From Rhabditoides inermis (Eukaryota; Nematoda; Chromadorea; Rhabditida; Rhabditidae), in contig CAWZYM010000248.1 of NCBI GenBank assembly GCA_963966185.1, forward strand, positions 1 through 64,000: a stretch of 64,000 nucleotides of DNA, in the 5' to 3' direction. The position numbers and the translations under genes are program-made. The notes beneath the pieces are model-generated. The model made no database searches. It was not told where the DNA came from and worked only from the letters and a program-made list of their open reading frames with translations. How positions within the stretch are numbered: the stretch's first letter is position 1; each line of letters begins with the position of its first letter. This document shows, piece by piece, positions 36,501 to 48,500 of the stretch.

Positions 36501-38892
36501 TTCGATAAATTTGGATTGTGACGTAACCATACATGCTGCATTGATGTGTTTGTGTTGCTTTGCAGGAGGACATGTACGAGGACGAGGAGACGGACGGCGG
36601 GAACGAGGAGGAGACGGTGGAGGAGCTGACGAGCGCCCTCGGACTGCCCGAGTCGTTCGCAGCCGTGCTCGGCAGGGGACTGGGAGCAGGAGCAGGGGCA
36701 GGCAGTGGTGGGTGGAGGGTGGAAGGAGCGTGGGGGCGAAAAGGGAAGTGATGAGTGGAGCAACCGAGCTATGCCTATTATCTTGGTACGACATGAAAGA
36801 AGGGAACATCAACAAGCTTTCAGGCAGCGTGTCTGGTCTGTCGTGGCAGCAGCTGTCTCGTCTAGTGATGGGCGAGGCTGCGAGCAGGGTGCTGGAGGCG
36901 CGTGGGCTCAACAGGGAAGGGCTCACTGGGGGCGCTAGCAACAACACTGCGCGGTCAGTCACGGTCGCTCTGTCCCTCACTATCCCCGTTGTTCAGTCTG
37001 CGCGATTGGAACGACGAGATGGTGCTCAAGTGCACCTACCAGGCACTCATCCCCGCCTTCGATCCCCGACCAGGAAGGACCAATGTCAACCAGGTTGGTG
37101 AGAGTGGAATGAGTGCTGTGGAAGTGGCCGTGAAACATTTTGTTTTTCTGGTTCATGAATTGTTGTGTTTTATCTGACTGTTTGAGACGCAAGACGTGGA
37201 GCTGCCGGCGGTGATTCCCGACGTGTCTGCTTCGAGCGCCGCCGCCAGGAAACAGTCGATTGCGGCGGAGGAGCCGCGCGTGCGTCTCTTCCTCTCTGGC
37301 CCCAACCACAACGGCGTGCCCAATGTGTGCGTGGAGATGACCGACGACGACGCCAGCCTGTTCCGATCCGTCCAGCAGCTCATCAACCTCATCGAGTGGA
37401 ACCAGGTGAGCAAGAAGAGGGGGCGCAGAAACTGACACGTTGTTGTTTAGAAGTCTGAGCGCGGCAAGCGTGTGTGGGAGCCTACGTACACTCTGAGCTA
37501 CGAGGACGCGTCGCAGCCATCGACGGTGGAGGGGGTGGCGCGGCCGAACAGCGACGCCGAGCAGGTGCCCGAGACAGTCAGCCAGGTGAGAGTGAAGGGA
37601 GGAAGACATTCCAACAGTAGACAGGTTGTGACACGGGAAAAGTGGTAAAGGGGTGTGTGGTAGTGTGAAAAATAGTATATTTTATAAAGACAGGAACACG
37701 TTGTTTCATTGTGTGTTGATGCGATAGATGACTGTGGGTGTTGCAAGGTGGATGGGGGTTTTGTGTGGGTAGTTTGTACTTGCACCTATCTCTTTGTCTC
37801 GCAGGTTCTGGAGGTGGTTCGTCTGCTGCACTCTGTGGGCGGTCGCTATCCGGACGCCGACCTCTCGCCGGCTGCCTTTGTGTCCGACAAGCTCACGCAC
37901 AAGCTGCAGCAGGAGCTCGCCGATCCTCTGGCCGTCGCCGCCAAGGTGGGTTGCCGAGTGGAGGAGAGCATCGTGATTGCGGCGTTGATGATTATGATCA
38001 TTGTACAATTGAAGGCTCTGCCGGATTGGTGCCAGACACTCGTCTACAACTATCCCTGCCTTTTCGCCATTGACACCAGGTGCGTGGGGGGGGGGGGTGG
38101 AACTAGTGTGTTGCAATCAGAATAAATAGGTAGTTCCGATAAAACTTATGGTTCTGACATTATTCGTACACTGTGTTTCAGGAGCATGTACATGCAGGCG
38201 ACAGCGTTTGGTGTGTCGCGGGCTATCGTGTGGCTGCAGTCTCGGCGGGAGCAGGCGGAGCGACAGCGGGCTGCCGCCGGGGGCAGCGGCAGCGCGGCCG
38301 GCGCGAGGAGGGACGAACACTTCCCCGAGTACAGGGTCGGACGCATCAAGCACGAGAGGATCAAGGTAGGTGGCGAGAGACACGTGTGTATCTGTGTATT
38401 GTGTATAGGAGAAGAGAAGTTGTTGGAGCGCCAAGTAGTGTGATATGTGGGTGAAACGCTCAAATGAATTGTGCAATTTGTAAAATTCTGTTCATACTTT
38501 ATTGCACATAGTTGGTAATGAAATGTATGTGTAGGTAGTGAGTGACGTGTTGTAGGTGACTCGTGGCGAGGAGGTGCTGCTGCACGAGGCGATGCGGGTC
38601 ATGCGATTCCACGCAGACAGGAAGGCCGTCCTGGAGGTGAGCACACTCGTCAGTATGTATCTCTCGACAACGTGAATCATGTACGGTAGCATGAATGGAT
38701 GGATGGTTAGATATGACAGATGAATGGTTGCAGGTTGAGTACCACGGCGAGGAGGGCACCGGCCTCGGACCCACACTCGAGTTCTACGCCCTGGTGGCGG
38801 CAGAACTGCAGAGGAAGGCACTCGCCATATGGCTGTGCGACGACCACGATGAGGTGAGGATAGGAAGAGGGGTGAAGGGAGAGGGAGAGGGA

Positions 38893-38943
<51 letters not shown>

Positions 38944-41066
38944 TCTGACCCCTCCTCGTTCCAGGTGCAGCTGAAAATGGAGGAGACGGAGCTGGACCTG
39001 GGCGAGGGAAAGAAGCCGCCTGGCTTCTACGTGAGAAGGCCGGCCGGTCTCTTCCCTGCCCCGCTGCCGCCGCACACTGAGGAGGTGAGAATGGTGACTA
39101 AGTAGTTATTGTATATGATTGTGTGGGATAAATAGTAGAATGGTGGCTTGAATGGGATCATGGATTGGCGTTGCAGGTGGCGCGTGCATCGGAGGTGTTC
39201 CGCATCCTGGGCATCTTCCTTGCCAAGGTGCTGCAGGACGGCCGGCTCGTCGACCTGCCCCTCGCAAGGCCATTCCTCAAACTAGTCGTCTCACCAGAGG
39301 TGCGTGCCCCGCACACCCGCAGTCTACATATTTGATTACATGAATTGCTATTGAATGGATGATGGATGTTTAACACATTTAAGAGGAAACTATAGTGGTT
39401 TTCAACGATGAAATTCGAATGTAGGTGTCTGCTAACGAGGAGTCGTCGCTGGAGCAGGTGCTGGATCTGGATGACTTTGAGGAGGTGCACCCCGTTAAGG
39501 GTGAGCACACTGGTCGCATTTTGTTATCTAGTGTTTCACGTCACCTTACTGTAGTGGTTGGATGAACTGTTACTGGTGGCAATTTGTTTGCCTGTTGCAG
39601 GTCGTTTCCTGAAGGAGCTGTCGGCACTGGCGCAGCGCAAGCGGACGATCGAGCAGGACTCGGCACTGGACAGAGAGGCGAAGCGGAGGAAGATCGACGA
39701 GCTCAAGCTGTGCATCAACGGAACCCGCTGCCGCGTCGAGGACCTCGCACTCAACTTCACGTGAGTCGCTGAGGAGAGATGTGCTGGTTGGCAAGGCTGT
39801 GCAGCCACTAGGAATGCATCTCCTCGTCATGTCGTCGTGGTAGACGGGGTTGTGTCTTTGCAGGGTGAACCCTCCGTCTTCTGTGTTCTCGTACGATGAG
39901 ATGGAGTTGGTGGAGGGCGGGGCGGAGATGGACGTGACGATGGAGAACGTGGAGCTGTACGTGGAGAAGTGCGCAGACTTCTACCTCAACGCCGGCATCC
40001 ACCACCAGGTACGGCTGCGAGCCACCTGCGACGCTCTTGTCTTTCTTTCACTCGGCCTCTTTGTTGCGCCATTTTGATCCGATGTGAAATGTGAATGTGA
40101 TTTTTTTTGGGGTGGGGGGGGGGGGGGGGTTGGAATAAACTTGACAATACGATGCACCATAAATCATCAGTAGTGGTTCTACTTTTTTGATCGGTGATAT
40201 CACGATTTTCAATAACTTTTGTGAGTTTAGTAGAAATATGTGTTGCAGATGCGTGCGTTCCGCGAGGGCTTTGACCGCGTCTTCCCCCTCAAGTCGCTCC
40301 GGTCGTTCTCCCCCGACGAAGTTCAGGTAAGGGAGAAGAAGGGGGAGCGAGCGAGCTGGGGCTGAGGCTGTGGCTGTGCACAGAACACCGTAGAAAGAGA
40401 GCAAGAATATACATTCATTGAGGAGGGGAGTAGGATATGATGTGGATCAGAAAAGCTCGAGTTCAGCTTTTGATCGTGCTATTATGTTATGCAACTGTAT
40501 GTTATCCGACTTGTCGAGTACACGCTGTTTGCAGCGTCTTGTGTCGGGCGAGCAGTGTCCGGAGTGGACTCGGGAGGACGTGTTGAACTACACGGAGCCC
40601 AAGCTCGGCTACGCGCGCGACTCGCAGGGATTCCTGCACTTTGTCGACGTGCTGGTCGGCCTGAACGCGGCCGAGCGGAAGAACTTCCTCCAGTTTGCCA
40701 CCGGATGCTCCACCCTCCCGCCTGGTGAGCACTTGACGTACACAATGTTTCACGATGTTGTCACCAGTTGGCATTCGGTATCATTAGTTGTTGGGGATGG
40801 AGTGTGGTTGGACGGTGAGACGGTGATGTGTGTTACAGGCGGTCTGGCGAACCTGCATCCGCGTCTCACGGTGGTTCGGAAGGAGAGCGGAGACGGCAGC
40901 TATCCCAGTGTGAACACGTGCCTCCACTACCTCAAGCTGCCAGAGTACAGCTCGGCAGCCATTCTCAGAGAAAGGTGAGGGAGGAAGGAGAAAGAGAGAG
41001 ATAGAGGATGTCACATCGTTCAGGTTGCTCACTGCGACTCACGAGAAGGGATTCCACCTCAACTGA
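23058..41066 (+). CDS. hecd-1: HECTD1-family HECT E3 ubiquitin ligase
   Basis: Orthologue of HECTD1, an E3 that passes ubiquitin from an E2 to substrates through a catalytic Cys. The 66-exon, 2780-aa model is continuous in phase. It starts [20 protein letters not shown], the family N terminus. Domains: armadillo-like 1-320, ankyrin repeats about 320-465, SUN/galactose-binding-like about 1205-1392, MIB/HERC2 about 1470-1567 ([17 protein letters not shown]), acidic and low-complexity stretches about 1600-2060, HECT about 2230-2780 with catalytic C2749 in [14 protein letters not shown], 31 residues from the end as in the family. Exons (+): 23058-23129, 23651-23794, 23988-24053, 24170-24245, 24408-24529, 24753-24875, 24978-25189, 25302-25444, 25600-25715, 25870-26034, 26953-27027, 27110-27188, 27771-27952, 28087-28203, 28356-28472, 28837-28911, 28987-29111, 29229-29340, 29623-29843, 29952-30065, 30226-30351, 30443-30521, 30583-30664, 30731-30868, 30997-31166, 31218-31301, 31408-31566, 31628-31765, 31904-31965, 32017-32137, 32279-32342, 32526-32703, 32747-32855, 33067-33181, 33345-33439, 33533-33643, 33695-33816, 33956-34091, 34305-34461, 34514-34669, 34763-35012, 35134-35259, 35319-35495, 35569-35697, 35893-36035, 36094-36284, 36374-36457, 36566-36707, 36824-36953, 36997-37093, 37187-37405, 37451-37585, 37805-37945, 38015-38079, 38182-38365, 38556-38636, 38734-38853, 38965-39084, 39177-39299, 39425-39500, 39601-39760, 39864-40008, 40249-40326, 40535-40724, 40839-40974, 41024-41066. 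The intron after 31566 seems to use a GC donor (GAG/GCGAGT). No broken exon. Confidence 0.97.
26055..26106. repeat. (AT)n microsatellite
   Basis: About 25 TA units near the start of the largest HECTD1 intron (26035-26952). The rest of that 918-nt intron is purine-rich on the plus strand and has no feature I can support; its antisense frames are compositional. Confidence 0.95.
27517..27563. repeat. (CT)n microsatellite
   Basis: About 23 CT units in the HECTD1 intron 27189-27770. Confidence 0.95.
38878..38941. repeat. (GA)n microsatellite
   Basis: GAGGGA units grading into GA dinucleotides. It fills most of the 111-nt HECTD1 intron between exons ending 38853 and starting 38965. Confidence 0.95.
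40111..40129. repeat. Poly-G run
   Basis: A G-rich run with one T inside the HECTD1 intron 40009-40248. It could form a G-quadruplex but is most simply a homopolymer tract. Confidence 0.9.
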
Positions 41067-41469
41067 GACTGGAGAAGGATGAATGAGAATGAGAGAGATG
41101 GGGTATTACTCAATCAATGTATATGGCCGATGCTCACACACCCAACCGATGGGTAGATGATCCTTTCCGAGCCTCGCATCCAACTTGCGACTGATTACTC
41201 GGTGATTATGTATATGAGGAGACGAGCGTTTATGAGTGTATTGTATTGTGTTTGCTGTTGTGTGTATGGATATCCGGCCGCGGCCTTCACTTCCCCATCT
41301 TTGTTTCGTTTTGATTATTCGAAGTATGTATGTGTTTGTTCGACTGACATTTATCTCATTGCTTGCGTTGATTAACCATGAGAGAGTAGAGTTTATTCAA
41401 ATGTTCTATTAAAAGTGTGAATGATGGAGTGAGAGATTTTTGTCTATTTGTTTTGCGTGTATGGTGTTT

Positions 41470-41475
41470 AATAAA
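41470..41475 (+). terminator. HECTD1 poly(A) signal
   Basis: AATAAA about 400 nt after the TGA at 41064-41066, followed by a T-rich stretch. It implies a 3' UTR of about 0.4 kb. Confidence 0.6.
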
Positions 41476-41867
41476 GCGATTTTTCTTTTTGTCTGGTTTT
41501 TCGAATCGTGCAGAGAACTCGAGAAACGAGTGAAGGAGAGTGGCAGTTTTTCACATTTCGCTCCCCTCTGTTCGACTGTTTGTTGATTGGATTACGTGGG
41601 AGGTTGTGAAAGAGGGGGAAGCGGATCGGAAACCTCTCGCGACTCATGACTTATGAGGATTAGAAGGACTCTGGGTTCGTAGATCAGTGATCATATTGAT
41701 AGAAATAATCATCATGCGATTGAACTTGTTCAAATCAATGGGATTGCAATGTGTTCGTACCTGGCGTTGCAATAGGAATGCAAACACTCATCTTCCATGT
41801 CTCTCTCACTGGCTAACTGGCTAGTATGTTCGAAACGCATGAGAAAAGACTGTACGGAAGTCATGAC

Positions 41868-41910
<43 letters not shown>

Positions 41911-41994
41911 GATTAGTGATTATGACCGGGCTAGGGTGACGCATCACTCGGGGGCACACCCCCGCGCGACCGGTTAAGAAGGGCGTGGCGAGAG

Positions 41995-42034
<40 letters not shown>

Positions 42035-42528
42035 TGCTGTCTCCCAGGTTTCTCTCGCGTTCTTTTCCGCCCGTCATTCCAGAACAGCCAATTCGTCTCA
42101 CTGATTGTATGCGTCCTTTTTCCTCCGCGTCGATCCGCCTTTTTGTTTGTTTCACGCGTTTATAGGAGAAATGGAGGTTGATTCACTCGCAGTTGCGTTC
42201 TTGTTGACAAGTGTGTGTTCCCATTTTATGTTCCGAATCTATTTTCTCGCTTCCTCCATTCGTGGATATCTGGATATGAATAGACCGGTGAATCAGCGCG
42301 GGGAGAAAATCAATCGTGTTTACATGGTTCTCAGTCCGCAAATTTGCGAACATTTCTCGTTTAGTCAACGATTCCCAGTGCGGGTATGTATTCAACTATT
42401 CAGTTGGTTGAGTTTTTGAACGCGCGCGTGTTTGCTTTCTAGTAAGATTTCGCCTCTTTACCAAGTTTGTGAGAACTAGCGTTAAACTTTGAGGGCATCA
42501 TTCATACAACATCATTCAGAATATCATC
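41476..42528. other. Intergenic stretch with GA repeats
   Basis: About 1 kb between the HECTD1 poly(A) signal and the next gene. It holds two GA microsatellites (41871-41908 and 41996-42034) and otherwise unique sequence. The spacing is too wide for a classic nematode operon. TCATTCAG ending at 42519 precedes the next ATG by nine nt and may be a spliced-leader acceptor. Confidence 0.6.
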
Positions 42529-43551
42529 ATGTCGTCCGACTACGTGAAACAGGTCACAGTCACCGGAGACGTGTCGACACTGGCCGAAGATGTGAGCGCG
42601 TCTTTCTGTTCATATGGGTAGATCCACGACGAATTGGAACGTGTAATGATTGCAGGACGAGCTTCTTCTTGCGTGGGCGAACGAGACGGCCAAGGAGATG
42701 TGGGAGCAGAAGCCAGAGTTCGCCTGCCTCCACGTACAGGGTAACGCGCTCTCATCTCTTTCGTTTTCTTTGAGTCGTTCGAACAGAAATAAAAACTAAT
42801 TTCGTAACATGAATCAGCACCTATAATACCTATTGTCGCGCTTACCAACCATGTTGATGATGCCAGAACGCGTAGATATGAATCAACCCGAACCACCGTG
42901 ATGTGCATAGTCGATTGCAGGCCTGCGCGCGAGCGAGCAGCCGGATGAGTTCGCGGCACGGATACTCAAGTAGTGAGTCGCGCTGGCATTTGTCATAACA
43001 TGTAACATGTACACACTCTCCCTTGCAGCGTGCTGGACCGGCAGCCGAACATGCGGCAGTTCGAGTGCGCCCGGGCCTTCTTCGACACCAGCAACACGGT
43101 AGGAATTTTGTCTTTGCACTCGATGTTATGATAATGATGAGCAGGGTCTGGGCTCGCTGTACCTGTTCCGCGGCGCAGATGATGTGCAGTTCTTCGACCG
43201 CTACCACAACAGCGGATACCGCAAGATGCTGCAGGGTGAGTGAGGCTTTCTTTCTCACATACATTTCGTTCCGCTCCGTTGTTAAATGTTGCGACATTGC
43301 TTTTTCTCATTGATATTTTGCATATTTTGCACGGTAAAAAAATGTCCCAAATAGTTGTTTTTGTCAAGGCGACGAGCTGATCGTGGGAGGGTCGGAAGCA
43401 GAGGGATTCATCGCCAACACATTCGAGCAGACATTCGACTTCGAGAGAGACTACTATGTTAGTGAGGGGATGCATCAAGACGGTTGATGGAGAAAAACGA
43501 TGAATGATTCACCTCCATTCCACCTCATGTTTTCTTCTGTTTTGAGAAAGC

Positions 43552-43595
<44 letters not shown>

Positions 43596-45502
43596 GTGGC
43601 TGTACGTGGAAGACTGTGGCTTTCTGTTCAGCGCTCGGATGGCTCGCGTGACGTGTCGAACCAACGCACCGGCTACCTACTCGCGCGATTCCGCATTCAT
43701 GGAAAAGAGGTAGTGGGAAAAAATGTTTTTCCTTCGTATGTTTTTCACTGTTTTTTTTTAATTTCACTGTTTTTTGAGGGACCACAAGTATCTTCATACT
43801 TATTCAGATGACGTTCGTGAACCTGCGTCTGCACTCGGTGCCGTACGAGGACGTCAAAGAGCTGGTGAGAAGGCAGGAGTTACAAACCACAGACAGCCAC
43901 TGATGGCGCGCATTTGAGGTGGAGCAGCCGGACATCACACGCGCCGCGCACAAGAGACAGCAGCAGATCGACGCGCTGCTCAAGGAGTGAGTGCAGACCG
44001 ACTGCTCGATCCGCTTGCAAGTCTCCTCACGTGTCTGACGACCGGCACATGAGAACAGCACTGTCGATGTGGGAGACTCACACACTCTGTTGTCTCTTTT
44101 CCGGCTCGACTCGGAGGGTCTGCGCGACGACGCGATTCTCGTGGCAGGCGCCTTCAACGCCCAGCTACAGGAGACGCGGCTGCTGGGTGTGGGTGGGGGA
44201 GGGAGGCTGTTTCACACGCGCGCACGTCGAAGCGATACAACGTTTCGTTGAGGTGCCTCTGTTTGCAGGATCTGGCGTCTACGCAGCGCTCGCAGACGTT
44301 CGCGCGCACCGCCGACGACGGCAGCGTGCACACTCTGGAGCAGGTCGACAGACACGGAAGGGTGAGGAGGGACAGGGAGATGGAGGAAGAGAGAGAAAAG
44401 AGATGTAGAATGAAGACTTTTCATTCACAATGGTCGTATATGAAAGTGTTTGCGCCGGTTGAGTGTAGCAAACTAAATAATCGAGCTTACGCATTATTAT
44501 TCTTGTCGGCTGGTCTTGGTCGTAGATGTCGATAATTATTTGTTGAACATTTACAATTGGAACGCGCGGCGCATCAAGTATGTATGAGATATGGGAAGAG
44601 AGTGTTGGGGGAAGAGTTGTTGATATGGGAAGAGCTGTTGAGACGGCAGTGACGGTGGAGCAGCGGCGCTTCGACCTGCACTCCATCCACGACTGGTTCT
44701 TCCGACTCGGCAGGGGACAGATGGCAAAGAGGTCGGACATATCGCATACCCACATTTCAATGGGAAACACTCGCATGGAAAAAAGTGTCGTGTTGTTGAT
44801 AGACTGATCACTATCAATGGTGAAAGATCAGCCAACTTTATAGGCGACACGAACGAAATCACTAGATATTCTTCTCTCTCTCCCCCTCTCTCCCCCTCTC
44901 TCTCATTGCTGAGTGTCTCACAACATATACCAATCAAAAACAGCTGCAAAATCAGATGCGAACGTTGATGAGTGTTGGATTGCAGGTACAACGGCGAGCT
45001 GGCGTCGGTGGTGTTCCAGGGCCGGCTACTCGAGGAGTCCGTCTTCTTCCAGCCAAGCAGACACTACGGAAAGGTGCGAGGGGTCGTGTCTCGTCGTCTA
45101 ATGTGATGGCGCAAGTGGAGACTGTGAGAGGGAGTGAATGTGGTGTTGCAGGGCGAGGAGTCTGAGGACGAGTTCATGCGCACGCTGTGCCCGGCGTGGG
45201 GCGACCGCGTGCTCTACAACGACAACATGAACGAGCTGTTCAGACATGTGAGTCGCCGCGTCTCTCACCATCACCACTCTTCCCCATCCCCTTTTGATCT
45301 GTGTCACATCTTGTATCCGTGTGAACATCGCGCCTTTCAGGACTCTTTCTGCGCGTCCGGACTCTACTACGGTATCGTCGGCGAGAAGGTGTGTTTTTCA
45401 TATTGTTAAAAATATTATAATTTATGAATTTAATTTCATTTGCAGGTGCCTATCGGTCAGTTCAAGCCCGTTTCTCTCCACGCTACGATCTGTCTCAAAT
45501 AA
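42529..45502 (+). CDS. INPP5A-like protein, catalytic residues replaced (candidate pseudophosphatase)
   Basis: Collinear along its length with type I inositol-polyphosphate 5-phosphatase (INPP5A family, about 412 aa), which removes the 5-phosphate of Ins(1,4,5)P3. Sixteen exons: 42529-42591, 42656-42740, 42921-42972, 43029-43098, 43145-43235, 43369-43457, 43632-43709, 43808-43864, 43919-43986, 44059-44188, 44269-44361, 44643-44731, 44986-45073, 45152-45247, 45341-45388, 45446-45502. They give 417 aa, in phase. The family motif CPAWGDRVL (364-372) is kept. Other active-site positions differ: the HCQE Glu that binds Mg is Gly50 (HVQG), the VNIHL His is Arg183 (VNLRLH), GDFN is GAFN (Ala249), and the final DHKPV is QFKPV (404-408). 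The reading frame is intact with normal splice sites, so it is a maintained gene rather than an obvious pseudogene. A binding or scaffold role is inference. AATAAA overlaps the stop codon (45498-45503). Confidence 0.88.
43551..43591. repeat. (GA)n microsatellite
   Basis: About 18 GA units in the intron 43458-43631 of the INPP5A-like gene. Confidence 0.9.
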
Positions 45503-46171
45503 AACGTCTACCACGTCGTGTGTCGCATATCATCATATCAAATTCAATCCAGCTTTTACCAAGTGCTATGATAAAAGATAAAAACACTACAATGAAACTC
45601 TCATTTATTGCAATCATGCATATCGTTCAAACTTTTTACATTGTTACACCCTGTCTGTTCTAAAGCGCTTCTCTTTTTTTCTTACAATTAGAGAGGGCGC
45701 GCAACCCCTTTCTTTATCTTACGGGGGAGTAGCGCCCGGTCCCAGCCCATAGCGAGTTCTCCTATCAAGAAGAGAGGCTGTAGTTCAACTTCAAGAAGAG
45801 AGAAGAGAGGCTGTTGTTCAAGGAAAGTTTCTTACGTCATTTCCAGTCATGCGAAAATGCACACTATACGTACCGAAATGATTTATATACGTTTCCATTC
45901 ATCTCGAAGAGATATTCATCTCTGTTTTTTCCCACAAAATTAGTTTAAAAAAAGTTTGTTTATCAGCAGATTCAAGTTATACAACCGTCGACCTAGCCAA
46001 TAAGGGGACTGACCTAAGGCTCTCGAGTACAAGTCGCTAGCTGCTTACAAGGGGTCCATCGATGAATGTAATGAATTTGGATAAGATGACGTCACAGACT
46101 TCTGACTAGAGGCTCACGAAAGTTGTGAGGGTGGTCGTCACTCCACCGTGACTAGCGATACATCATTAGCC

Positions 46172-46243
46172 GCCGAGAGGATTGAACCCGGGACCTTCCG
46201 CTTGCTAGCTGCGCGCACATCCACTGCGGTAGCCACCCCCTTT
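46172..46243 (-). repeat. tRNA-like sequence
   Basis: Read on the minus strand it gives GGTGGCTACCGCAGTGG (A-box region) and, about 30 nt on, a B-box-like GGGTTCAATCC, with GG..CC ends that could pair. No intact cloverleaf was drawn by eye. It is a tRNA pseudogene or SINE head rather than a confirmed tRNA. Confidence 0.5.
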
Positions 46244-46932
46244 TTCTCACAGAATTGTATGATTTCAGTACGAGCTATGCTTCAGTGAATGATGCCAAGA
46301 GCGCGGGCTGATGTACTGTCGCTGCCTCGAATTTATGAAAAAAGACCACGGATTCAGCTAGTTTAAGGTTTGTTTTGTACTTGTATGTTTGATCATTATA
46401 TTAATGTAGTACCAGAAGAATGATGTTGTTAAGTTATGTACATATGATAAGTGCACGTCTGTATTCGAATGGCCAATTGCAATAACATGCGGGACATTAT
46501 CAATGACTGATTTCTACATTTAAGATTGATTGATATACTTATCGTAGTGCAAAATGATGCTTCATTGTCACAGAAACCTTCATGATAGGGTATTTTAATT
46601 TCCGTCAAATCATCTTATCAGTGAAAATGTTATTTTTTCTACTTCAATCATTTATCCAGAATCGCATTTATCCAGAATCGCTTTTTCTACTTCAGTTTCG
46701 TTCAAACTCAGCTCAGCAGGAAAAAAACAGTTGATTCACTGTTTTGAAGTACTGAAGTATACCGAACAACCAAACACCAAACACCTAGTAGTTTTGATTT
46801 ATTTACGCGCTCACATTTTTCATTTGCAGATCTAACCTCATTCCGAGCTGGTATGCAAGTTGTTGAAGGTCGTATTTTTATTCCGCAAGTTGAGACCATC
46901 GCGTTTTGATCTCGGTGCAAAATATTCTCATA

Positions 46933-48326
46933 TATAGTCGGATTGGATCCTATATGCCATCCGTGACATTTGACATGTTGTGCAGTTTTGTGCAATACAA
47001 CATGTATGTCATCAAGTATCCCAAACGCTTCAATGAGTAGGAATCGAACCCGTGGACAGGTCGAGGCGATTGTGCGCTGGCGGCGCACACTGCGCCATAG
47101 AGGCAGTTGAGAGATCGAAGAGAGCGCCCATCTAGCTTCACTGCCGCCGTACCAAAGTCCCCCTCTACACACGATCTTCTTCGCATGTTATTCGCGTGAT
47201 AAGTTGGAATGAAGTGAAGTAATCACAGAAGAGCATAATGTGCACACCATTATCACACCAACTTTCTGCGCGGGAATGCTTATAACACCGCAACTTTTGA
47301 AATTAGCACGCAAGAAACTGCGCGAATTCAAAATAACACACGAGGTAAACAATACCGTAGTGCCAATACTGTGAGAGAGTGTGCGAAAATCAGAGTGTGC
47401 AGACGGAGAAATATTTGCTTCCACGTGTTAATTTTGATTGTTTAATTTACATATTGGTATGATTTAAATTTGATTTATTTTCGTTGTGTTGTTATGTTGT
47501 TTCATTATCGCGATGGTCACACCCAAATCCAAATTCCACCATTTTCTTTTCCACCTATGAAATATGAAATGCACGTATGAAATGGAAACCCTTCATACGT
47601 CTCCATTCGGTTTGAGGTTTGTATCACACAACGCTTTAATTAAATTCGATATTGATATCAATAATTAATTGAAGATTTGAAAAATTGAAGCTCGGAGTTC
47701 TGACAATACTAATATGAACCTAGTTCAATACCGACTCAACTATAGGTTTTCAATAAAGTGTCTAATTCTCTCATTTTTGCACACTATTTTCAGATACCAA
47801 ACGCTGGAACCTTCCATGGGATGGTGTGAACATTGTGAAAAGCACTCAAAATACGGCTTGAAACAGCATAACACGCGAGATAACACACGAGAAAGTTGGT
47901 GTGATTGTCGCGCCACTGGCAACAGACTGTCTGCCTCTAGCAATTCACACACTCTCTCGCTTTCTCTATCCGCGCATGCCGCCAATGAGTTCAATTCAAC
48001 ACGCGAACTGTCAGCTAGTGATGTTCGAGTGATATCTCGCGTATTGTTCGCGTGTAAAGGGTGACTTTGGTACGGCGGCTGGCCTCTTCAGTGTACAATG
48101 ATGAGAGATAACGATCAAACATATCTGCAAAATTCAATGACCTTTCAGAATGAGCCTCAATGGCGCAGTGGTAGAGCAGGCCGCCAGCACGCGATCGTTG
48201 CGAGCTGCCGAAGGGTTCGATTCCCTCTCAGTGTTTTGGTTATTTGAAGACATAGACGTTGTGTTGCACGAAACTGCACAACATGTGAAATGTCACGGAT
48301 GGCATATAGGATCCAATCCGACTATA
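46933..48326. mobile_element. 1.39-kb fold-back element with tRNA-like arms, copy 1
   Basis: It begins TATAGTCGGATTGGATCC and ends with the reverse complement GGATCCAATCCGACTATA; a TA pair at each edge fits a Tc1/mariner-type TA target. Each arm reads, from outside inward, through CACAACATGTGAAATGTCAC and GTGTTGCACGAAACTGCACA to a tRNA-like segment with GGCGCAGTG and GGTTCGATTCC. The arms continue through ACTTTGGTACGGCGGC to sequences such as AGAAAGTTGGTGTGAT. The tRNA-like units are at about 47036-47106 (-) and 48152-48226 (+). There is no transposase frame. Confidence 0.82.
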
Positions 48327-48500
48327 CTGCTCATCAGTGGTGCACATTACACGTTTCATTTCATTTTGTCAACAAGCTGAATGATGACACCGAGCATGTC
48401 CTAAAAGCATTTTAACGCAAATGAATAGCATCTCAAAAACTGAAGTTTTTTGATTTGATTTTTGTCACACGAATTACGTCAGATACTTAAATATTTACTT

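Noticed and set aside
44527..44578. Possible extra exon in the INPP5A-like gene encoding DNYLLNIYNWNARR
   Set aside because: It has plausible splice sites, but its phase does not fit the neighbouring exons, which join directly in phase 0 and match the family without it.
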